DNA of 10,830 nt, from positions 1-10,830 of the forward strand of contig JAFADX010000253.1 of the NCBI GenBank assembly GCA_023424475.1. The letters run 5' to 3'. A model generated the notes under the pieces. It worked only from the letters and a program-made list of their open reading frames with translations, made no database searches and was not told the DNA's origin. The stretch is from Pseudomonadota bacterium. GTDB lineage: Bacteria; Pseudomonadota; Alphaproteobacteria; Acetobacterales; Acetobacteraceae. Of this stretch, positions 5,689-10,830 are shown piece by piece. Each line of letters begins with the position of its first letter. Position 1 is the first letter of the stretch. A program made the translations under genes and the position numbers.

Positions 5689-6447
5689 TCAGAGACTGAA
5701 CCTTTCTCCGAGGTAGACACGGCGCACGCCCTCATGCGCGACGATGTCGCGCGGGGAACCCTCCATCAGCACCTGGCCGTCGTGCAGGATGTAGGCACGG
5801 TCGATGATCTCGAGCGTCTCGCGGACGTTGTGGTCGGTGATCAGCACGCCGATGCCGCGGTCCTTGAGGTGCTTGACCAGGTCGCGGATCTCGCCGACCG
5901 CGATCGGGTCGATGCCGGCGAGCGGCTCGTCGAGCAGGATGTAGGCAGGATGCGTCGCGAGCGCGCGGGCGATCTCGCAGCGGCGCCGCTCGCCGCCCGA
6001 AAGGGCCAGCGCGGGTGCGCGCCGCAGGTGGGAGATGCCGAACTCGGCCAGCAGCTCGTCGAGCATCTGCTCGCGCCGGTCGCGGATCGGCTCCACGACC
6101 TCGAGCGCGGCGCGGATGTTGTCCTCGACATTGAGGCCGCGGAAGATCGAGGCTTCCTGCGGCAGGTAGCCGAGGCCGAGGCGCGCGCGCCGGTACATCG
6201 GCAGCGTCGTGACGTCGTGCCCGTCCATCAGGACCTGGCCCTCGTCCGGCTGCACGAGGCCGGTGATCATGTAGAAGGTCGTGGTCTTGCCGGCGCCGTT
6301 CGGGCCGAGCAGGCCCACCGCCTCGCCGCGGCGGACGGAGATCGACACGTTCCGCACCACCGGCCGCTTCTTGTACCGCTTGCCGAGGCCCCTCGCGACC
6401 AGCCAGCCGCTGCCGCCGGTGCCCACCACGCGCAGCCCCTCGCTCAT
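5689..6447 (-). CDS. lptB: LPS export ABC transporter ATP-binding protein LptB
   Basis: This 252-residue ATPase of the LptB2FG transporter powers extraction of lipopolysaccharide from the inner membrane. All ABC motifs are present: Walker A GPNGAGKT (48-55), Q-loop Gln97 in YLPQEASIF, signature LSGGERRR (149-156), Walker B YILLDE (169-174) with catalytic Glu174, and H-loop His206 in LITDHN. The family hallmark PLAGIDPIAV follows Walker B. It carries about 15 extra residues before the ABC domain. The ATG overlaps the lptA stop as ATGA, so it is translationally coupled. The membrane partners LptF and LptG are not in the window. Confidence 0.97.
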   Translation of the reverse strand: MSEGLRVVGTGGSGWLVARGLGKRYKKRPVVRNVSISVRRGEAVGLLGPNGAGKTTTFYMITGLVQPDEGQVLMDGHDVTTLPMYRRARLGLGYLPQEASIFRGLNVEDNIRAALEVVEPIRDRREQMLDELLAEFGISHLRRAPALALSGGERRRCEIARALATHPAYILLDEPLAGIDPIAVGEIRDLVKHLKDRGIGVLITDHNVRETLEIIDRAYILHDGQVLMEGSPRDIVAHEGVRRVYLGERFSL

Positions 6448-7403
6448 CGGCCCTGCCCCCCGGGCGGCGGCTGGCCGTCCTGCTGCTGGCCGTCCTGCCG
6501 CGGCTGCTCCTGGCCCTGCTGCGGCACGACAAGGCCCTGCACCCGCGCGCCGGGCGCGGCCACGAGGCGCGAGACGCCCGTCTGCATGTTCACGATGGCT
6601 TCCTGACCCGTCAGCGTATTGTCCCCGCGCGTGATGCGCACCCCGCCGAGCAGCCGCGCGAGCCCGCTCTTGGGGCTGTACACGCCGCGGTCGCCGCGCA
6701 CGACCTCCTCGGCCGTGCGGATCTCGACGTTGCCGTAGGCTTCCACGCGTTCGAGGCTGGAGTTCTGGCCGGGTGCCGCCGTCGCGCCGGAGGACGCGGC
6801 GGGCTGCGGGCGCTGCGCGGCCGCGGGCGCCGCATCCGGCGCCGCACCCTCGGCGAAATAGGCGACGAGCGTATCGGCACGCACGCGCCGGCCGTCATTG
6901 GTCACCACGACCGCATTGCCGCGCGCCACCGCCATGCGGCGCTGCGACCAGTACTCGATGCTGTCGCGCGCGGTCAGCGTGTTGTCGGGATTGGTGAGGC
7001 GGAGGTTGTCCCCCGTCAGCACCATCACCGACTGATCCATGTCGTAGACGGCGCGGTCGCCCTCGGCGCGGTCCGTCTCGGTGAAGATGACGACATGGCC
7101 TTCGGCTTCCAGGCGCCAGATCTCGCCGCCGCCGGCCGGGCCTTCGGTCGGCGCGCGGACCGGCTGCGCCCCGGCGCCGCCACGCGGCCGGTAGCGCGCG
7201 ATGAGGCGGTCGGCCTCCACCGTCACGCCGCCGCGCACGGCACGCGCATCGCCGCGCGCGATCACCACCTGTTCCTGCTGGCGCCATTCGATGCCGTCGC
7301 TGGCGGTGACCTCGACCGGCCCGCCCTGGCTGAGATCGATGTTCTGCGCCCCCGCCGCGACGGACAGGAGCAGGAAGCCGAGGCCCAGGAGGCGCGCCCT
7401 CAT
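6444..7403 (-). CDS. lptA: LPS transport periplasmic protein LptA (OstA-like)
   Basis: This periplasmic protein forms the beta-jellyroll bridge that carries LPS to LptD. It has 319 residues, far longer than the 185 of E. coli LptA. It opens with a signal peptide (MRARLLGLGFLLLSVAAGA, probable cleavage near residue 19). OstA-type strands follow, e.g. WRLEAEGHVVIFTETDRAEGD. Two related blocks are seen at about 115-150 (GDRAVYDMDQ...NTLTARD) and 237-272 (GDRGVYSPKS...NTLTGQE). They are separated by an Ala/Pro-rich linker (186-214). The C-terminus is Gln/Gly/Pro-rich (294-319). The ATG at 7403 was chosen because it overlaps the lptC stop (ATGA) and starts the signal peptide; the frame stays open upstream without homology. 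Confidence 0.92.
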   Translation of the reverse strand: MRARLLGLGFLLLSVAAGAQNIDLSQGGPVEVTASDGIEWRQQEQVVIARGDARAVRGGVTVEADRLIARYRPRGGAGAQPVRAPTEGPAGGGEIWRLEAEGHVVIFTETDRAEGDRAVYDMDQSVMVLTGDNLRLTNPDNTLTARDSIEYWSQRRMAVARGNAVVVTNDGRRVRADTLVAYFAEGAAPDAAPAAAQRPQPAASSGATAAPGQNSSLERVEAYGNVEIRTAEEVVRGDRGVYSPKSGLARLLGGVRITRGDNTLTGQEAIVNMQTGVSRLVAAPGARVQGLVVPQQGQEQPRQDGQQQDGQPPPGGQGR

Positions 7404-8104
7404 TGGCCGCCTTCCAGCACCGCGCGGGCACGGCCGGTGAAGATCACGACCTGGCCGCGGTCGGTGAGGCGGAAGCCCTCGCTGACCAGCGTGCCGAAGG
7501 GGCCCTGCGCGGCAACCGGCCGGTCGCCGGAGGCGGAGCCCTCGCGCAGCTGGATCTCCGCCGCATCCGTCACCAGCATGTTGCCCCCGTCCTGCCAGAG
7601 CGTGACCTCGCCCGAGAGGCCGAGAAGGCCGTCCTTCCTGTCGTAGCGCCCTTCCCGGCTTTCGAGCAGGACCCAGGATCCGTCGGTCATCACGATGTCG
7701 GCGCGCGGGCGGTCGAGGTCGATGATGTCGGGCGAATCGGTCTGCGCCGCGACCTCGGCGGTCACGGTGAAGGGGCGGTTCTGCTCGTCGATGCCCTGGT
7801 AGCGGGGCTCGACCACGCGCACCGCGTCCGGGCCGGTATTCGCGACGCGGCGGAAGGAGACGCGGGCGCGGTCCTCCATGCGGTCGATTTCCGGCCACAC
7901 CGCGATGCCGACCAGCAGGGCCACGCCGAGCAGCGGCAGCATCACCTTGGCGAGCCGCACCAGGATGCGCCGTCGCGCGATCTGCGCATCGGAAGGGATC
8001 CTGCGCGCGCGCGACGGCGGCAGCATGCGCCGCGGCGGGGTCGCGGGGCCGCTCACGCGCAGGGGCCTTGGGGTCGAGGCACGCGGCTCCTCGCGCCCGC
8101 TCAC
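7400..8104 (-). CDS. lptC: LPS export protein LptC
   Basis: This 234-residue bitopic inner-membrane protein passes LPS from LptB2FG to LptA. A basic, proline-rich cytoplasmic N-terminus (about 1-50) leads to a single membrane span LPLLGVALLVGIAVWPEI (about 56-73). A periplasmic LptC-type beta domain follows (e.g. VVEPRYQGIDEQNRPFTVTA, GLLGLSGEVTLWQDGGNMLVT, GFRLTDRGQVVIFTG). The start is a GTG that overlaps the kdsD stop by 4 nt (GTGA), and its own stop overlaps the lptA start (ATGA). Sequence conservation in this family is low. The call rests on topology, the DLDRPRADI and LSGEV-type strands, and position between kdsD and lptA. Confidence 0.92.
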   Translation of the reverse strand: MSGREEPRASTPRPLRVSGPATPPRRMLPPSRARRIPSDAQIARRRILVRLAKVMLPLLGVALLVGIAVWPEIDRMEDRARVSFRRVANTGPDAVRVVEPRYQGIDEQNRPFTVTAEVAAQTDSPDIIDLDRPRADIVMTDGSWVLLESREGRYDRKDGLLGLSGEVTLWQDGGNMLVTDAAEIQLREGSASGDRPVAAQGPFGTLVSEGFRLTDRGQVVIFTGRARAVLEGGQ

Positions 8105-9084
8105 GCGACGCCCGCCCGCAGCAGGTCGTGCACGTGCAGGATGCCGACCGGCCGGCGCGCCGCATCCACCACGAAAAGCGCGGTGATCGCGCGCGCGTTC
8201 ATCTCGCGCAGCGCCTCGACGGCGAGGGTGTCGGGCGTGACGGTGCGGGGGGCACGGGTCATCACCTGCTCGGCGGTGCGGGCGAGGAGGCCGGCGCCGC
8301 CGCCGGCCTCGAGGGACCGCCGCAGGTCGCCATCGGTGATGATGCCGAGCAGCGCGCCGTCCGCCCCCTGCACGCCGAGGCAGCCGAAGCGCCGCGCCGT
8401 CATCGCGACCAGTGCCTTGTCCATCGGCGTGCCGGGGGGCGCGAGCGGCAGTTCCTCCGCGCCGTGCATCAGGTCCTTCACGCGCGACAGCCGCGCGCCG
8501 AGCTTGCCGCCGGGGTGGAAGACGCGGAAATCCGCCGCGGTGAAGCCGCGCCGCGTCAGCAGCGCGACCGCGATGGCGTCGCCGAGCGCGAGCTGCATGG
8601 TGGTCGAGGTGGTCGGCGCTAGGCCCATCGGGCAGGCCTCGGGTGCCTCGGGCAGCACCAGGGCGATGTCGGCGGCCCGGGCCAGCGTGCTGCCGGCGCG
8701 GCCGGTGATGCCGACCAGCGGCAGGCCGAAGCGCTTGGCGTGGCCGACCAGGTCGGCGAGTTCGGGTGTCTCGCCGGAATTCGACAGCGCCAGTACCGCG
8801 TCGCCGGCGACGATCATGCCGAGGTCGCCGTGCGAGGCCTCCGCCGGATGCACGAAGAGCGCCGGCGTGCCGGTGGAGGCCAGCGTCGCGGCGATCTTGC
8901 GCGCGACATGGCCTGACTTGCCCATGCCGGAGACGACGACACGCCCGGTCGCGCCGGCCAGCAGGGTGCAGGCCTGGGCGAAACGATCGTCGAGCGATTC
9001 GGCGAGCGCGGCCAGCGCCTCCGATTCGAGGCTCAGGACACGGCGCGCGGCCGCGAGGTCGGGATGCTGGGGCGGGGCGTTCAC
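8101..9084 (-). CDS. kdsD: Arabinose-5-phosphate isomerase, KdsD/KpsF/GutQ family
   Basis: This enzyme interconverts ribulose-5-phosphate and arabinose-5-phosphate, the first step towards Kdo for the LPS inner core. From the GTG at 9084 the protein has 327 residues. The SIS domain (about 40-175) contains GMGKSGH, HPAEASHGDLGM, SNSGET and APTTSTT. Lys56, His85, Glu108, Glu149 and His190 align with E. coli KdsD active-site residues Lys59, His88, Glu111, Glu152 and His193 at a constant offset. Two CBS domains follow (about 209-265 and 275-327, ending HVHDLLRAGV). The GTG gives the usual length, although its Shine-Dalgarno sequence is poor; an ATG at 9132 would add 16 residues. It leads the lptCAB operon. 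A sigma-54-like element lies upstream. Confidence 0.95.
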   Translation of the reverse strand: MNAPPQHPDLAAARRVLSLESEALAALAESLDDRFAQACTLLAGATGRVVVSGMGKSGHVARKIAATLASTGTPALFVHPAEASHGDLGMIVAGDAVLALSNSGETPELADLVGHAKRFGLPLVGITGRAGSTLARAADIALVLPEAPEACPMGLAPTTSTTMQLALGDAIAVALLTRRGFTAADFRVFHPGGKLGARLSRVKDLMHGAEELPLAPPGTPMDKALVAMTARRFGCLGVQGADGALLGIITDGDLRRSLEAGGGAGLLARTAEQVMTRAPRTVTPDTLAVEALREMNARAITALFVVDAARRPVGILHVHDLLRAGVA

Positions 9085-9137
9085 GCCGCCTGTATGGTGC
9101 CCCGACTCCGGCCGGTCAACCAAAGCCTCCATCGGCA

Positions 9138-9154
9138 AACAAGAATCGTGCCAA
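9138..9154 (-). promoter_or_regulatory. Sigma-54-like -24/-12 element upstream of kdsD-lptCAB-rpoN
   Basis: The minus strand reads TTGGCACGATTCTTGTT. Against the consensus TGGCACGNNNNTTGCW it matches every fixed position except one: the -12 dinucleotide is GT instead of GC. Spacing between the two conserved dinucleotides is exactly 10 nt. The predicted start near 9127 lies 43 nt upstream of the kdsD GTG and past the alternative ATG at 9132. The mismatch is at a highly conserved base, so function is uncertain. Confidence 0.4.
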
Positions 9155-9171
9155 CGTGGGACGCTCCGGCC

Positions 9172-9465
9172 TCATCGCCGTGGCTGCGCGGCGCCGGGCG
9201 CGACCCAGATCCCGCCCGGCACCATCGGGGGTTGGGCGGGCTGCATGGTCGGGTCGGGCGGGCAGGCCGGGCGCAGCGGCCCGCAATCCCAGGCGAAGCG
9301 GTCGGGCCGGCCGGTCAGCCGGCCGCCGCGCTCGAAGCGGCAGGCGCACAGGGTCCCGCCCATGCAGGCCGCCTGCCCTTCCTGCCCGCGGCCGCAGGCG
9401 GGGGGCGGCTGCGCCGCCGCGGGCAGGGCCAGGAGGAACAGGAGGATGGAAAGGCGGGTGCGCAT
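9172..9465 (-). CDS. Small cysteine-rich secreted protein, function unknown
   Basis: I do not recognise this 97-residue protein. It opens with a clear signal peptide (MRTRLSILLFLLALPAAAQ, likely cleavage at about residue 18-19). The mature part of about 79 residues has six cysteines (24, 34, 40, 42, 61, 68), including ACMGGTLCACRF, WDCG and PACPP. The C-terminus is proline-rich (PPDPTMQPAQPPMVPGG). An even number of cysteines in an exported protein suggests disulfides. It is divergent from a DsbD/ScsB-like reductase across 78 bp and lies upstream of kdsD on the same strand. The Shine-Dalgarno sequence is weak (GGAG 12 nt before the ATG). The signal peptide and cysteine pattern argue for a real gene over a high-GC shadow frame. 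Confidence 0.65.
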   Translation of the reverse strand: MRTRLSILLFLLALPAAAQPPPACGRGQEGQAACMGGTLCACRFERGGRLTGRPDRFAWDCGPLRPACPPDPTMQPAQPPMVPGGIWVAPGAAQPRR

Positions 9466-9494
9466 GTGGGGAGGCTGCTCCGCAAAGATTGCCG

Positions 9495-9527
9495 GTCCAT
9501 GGACGGGCCGCGCCCTTGCGGCGCGGC
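9495..9527. repeat. Palindromes in the divergent spacer before the DsbD-like gene
   Basis: The 78-bp spacer between two divergent genes contains the 10-nt palindrome GTCCATGGAC (9495-9504). It also contains the inverted repeat GCCGCGC (9507-9513) / GCGCGGC (9521-9527) with a 7-nt loop. They could be operator or leader structure for either gene. Short GC-rich dyads are common in DNA of this composition. Confidence 0.25.
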
Positions 9528-9543
9528 GCATGCCGGACCTTGT

Positions 9544-10830
9544 ATGCCCCCGATGAAGCGCCTCCTCGCCGCCCTGCTGGTCCTGCTCCCCGCCGCCGCG
9601 CTGGGCGCCGAGAGCGCGCCGGTGCGCTCGGAGCGCGCCACGGTGGCGCTGATGGCCGACCAGGCGGCGGTCGCGCCGGGCGGGGAGGTGATGGTCGGCC
9701 TGCGGCTGCGCCTCGCACCCGGCTGGCACACCTATTGGCGCAACGCGGGCGATGCCGGCGCGCCGCCCGAGGTGGCGCTGACCCTGCCCGAGGGCGCCTC
9801 CGCCGGCCCGATCGAATGGCCGGCGCCGGAGCGCATCGTCTACGGGCCGCTGATCAATTTCGGCTATCACGACGAGGTGCTGCTGCCGATGCGGGTGCGG
9901 CTGCCGGCGAACCTGCCGGCAGGCGGCACGCTACCCGTCTCGGCCAGCGCCAGCTGGCTGGTCTGCGAACAGGTCTGCGTCCCGGAGGAAGGCACCTTCC
10001 GGCTGGACATCCCGGTCGAGGCGACGGCGCGGCCCGACCCTGCCACCGCGGGGCTTTTCGCCGCGGCGGCGGAGGCCCGGCCCCGGCCATCCCCGTGGCA
10101 GGCGCGGGCGAGCCTCGGGCCCGGTGGCGGTGCGCTGGTGCTGGAAGGGCCGGGCCTGTCGCGCGAGACGGTGCGTGGCGCGGTCTTCCTGCCGGGCGAG
10201 GCCGCGATCCTCGACAATGTCGCGCCGCAGCCGATGGCGATCGCGCCCGGCCGGCTCGAACTCGCCCTGACGCCGGCCGCCGGCGCCGCCATGCCGCGCA
10301 GCCTCGAGGGCGTGGTGCTGCTGACCGATGGCGGCGGGCGCCGTGTCGCGTACGCGGTCACGGCGCCTGTCGGGCCGCACGTCTCCGCTGCCATGCCGCT
10401 GTGGCGGGCGGCGCTGTTCGCCCTGCTGGGCGGGCTGATCCTGAACCTGATGCCCTGCGTCTTCCCGGTGCTGGCCATGAAGGCGATGGCGCTGGCGCGG
10501 CTGTCGGGGGAGGCGCGCGGCCGGGTGCGGGCGCATGCGCTCTCCTATACGGCGGGGGTGCTGGTGTCCTTCGCCCTGCTGGGCGGGCTGATGCTAGCGC
10601 TGAGGGCGGGTGGCGCGGCGGCGGGCTGGGGATTCCAGTTCACCGCGCCGGGTTTCGTCGCCGCCATGGCCTGGCTGATGCTCGCGGTGGGGCTGAACCT
10701 CTCGGGCGTCTTCGCGATGGGCGGGACGGTGGGCGCGGGGGCCTCGGTGGCGGCGCGGGGCGGGCATCTCGGCTCCTTCGCGACCGGCGGGCTCGCGGTG
10801 CTGGTGGCGACGCCCTGCACGGCGCCCTTC
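9544..10830 (+). CDS. DsbD/ScsB-like membrane thiol-disulfide reductase (5' part)
   Basis: The gene is cut by the window end; 429 codons are visible. Proteins of this family pass electrons from cytoplasmic thioredoxin across the inner membrane to periplasmic redox proteins. A signal peptide (KRLLAALLVLLPAAALGA) is followed by a periplasmic domain of about 260 residues with the redox pair C141-x3-C145 (WLVCEQVCVPEEG). Membrane spans start near residue 287. They contain LMPCVFPVL (Cys305) and ATPCTAPF (Cys425), the two transmembrane redox cysteines, plus the family motif GWGFQF. The large N-terminal domain is closer to ScsB than to E. coli DsbD. A C-terminal thioredoxin domain is expected beyond the edge. 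The start could be the ATG at 9544 or 9553; neither has a strong Shine-Dalgarno sequence. Confidence 0.9.
   Translation, partial: MPPMKRLLAALLVLLPAAALGAESAPVRSERATVALMADQAAVAPGGEVMVGLRLRLAPGWHTYWRNAGDAGAPPEVALTLPEGASAGPIEWPAPERIVYGPLINFGYHDEVLLPMRVRLPANLPAGGTLPVSASASWLVCEQVCVPEEGTFRLDIPVEATARPDPATAGLFAAAAEARPRPSPWQARASLGPGGGALVLEGPGLSRETVRGAVFLPGEAAILDNVAPQPMAIAPGRLELALTPAAGAAMPRSLEGVVLLTDGGGRRVAYAVTAPVGPHVSAAMPLWRAALFALLGGLILNLMPCVFPVLAMKAMALARLSGEARGRVRAHALSYTAGVLVSFALLGGLMLALRAGGAAAGWGFQFTAPGFVAAMAWLMLAVGLNLSGVFAMGGTVGAGASVAARGGHLGSFATGGLAVLVATPCTAPF

Noticed and set aside
4306..6606. Plus-strand open frame of 766 codons opposite rpoN and lptB
   Set aside because: It lies antisense to two conserved genes and has no motifs. 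Its openness follows from the GC-rich third positions of the real genes.
7404..8165. N-terminal extension of lptA over lptC
   Set aside because: The frame is open but lacks homology. The signal peptide begins at 7403, and the ATGA overlap with lptC fixes the start.
7403..9556. Plus-strand open frame of 717 codons opposite lptC and kdsD
   Set aside because: It is antisense to the conserved operon and low in complexity, with no domain. It also runs through the secreted-protein gene on the other strand.
9530..9556. ATG at 9530 as start of the DsbD-like gene
   Set aside because: It is in a different frame and meets a stop after eight codons.
1..10830. CRISPR array, transposon, prophage, toxin-antitoxin or defence island
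   Set aside because: There are no regularly spaced repeats, transposase-like proteins or attachment-type repeats. Apart from the small secreted protein at 9172-9465, every supported coding region is a recognisable protein family.

Overview
The window is about 70% GC and gene-dense. Synteny and protein character point to an alphaproteobacterium, most likely an Acetobacteraceae such as Roseomonas or a relative. The main clues are a def-fmt-truA group, an Hsp20 gene followed by a DUF1150 gene, and a kdsD-lptC-lptA-lptB-rpoN-hpf string. The taxon is an inference; no rRNA gene is present.

Layout. (1) 1-82: no gene, but a perfect 22-bp stem with a 4-nt loop directly after truA. (2) 83-2355, minus strand: def (peptide deformylase), fmt (Met-tRNA formyltransferase) and truA (tRNA pseudouridine synthase). 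fmt and truA overlap by 1 nt. Two strong hairpins lie between def and fmt. (3) 2356-3287, plus strand: an Hsp20 small heat-shock chaperone with a two-hairpin leader that looks like a ROSE-type RNA thermometer, followed by a DUF1150 protein. (4) 3288-3435: GC-rich dyads where the plus and minus operons converge. (5) 3436-9084, minus strand, read from high to low coordinates: kdsD (arabinose-5-phosphate isomerase, Kdo synthesis), lptC, lptA and lptB (LPS export), rpoN (sigma-54) and long-form hpf (ribosome hibernation). The first three junctions are 4-nt stop/start overlaps. (6) 9172-9465, minus strand: a small secreted protein with six cysteines. (7) 9544 to the window end, plus strand: the 5' part of a DsbD/ScsB-like membrane thiol-disulfide reductase.

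How the genes fit together. def and fmt act on opposite ends of the formyl-methionine cycle, and truA is tRNA maintenance. kdsD supplies the Kdo precursor for the LPS core, and lptC/A/B form the inner-membrane and periplasmic part of the Lpt bridge that exports LPS. rpoN and hpf follow as global transcription and translation regulators. hsp20 is the stress-responsive unit between the two housekeeping blocks.

Most protein genes are conventional. The points worth a second look are in the non-coding DNA: the ROSE-like leader of hsp20, a hairpin that holds the rpoN Shine-Dalgarno sequence, a sigma-54-like -24/-12 element just upstream of the operon that ends in rpoN, and the perfect stem-loop after truA. 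I saw no CRISPR array, transposase, tRNA, rRNA or defence system.
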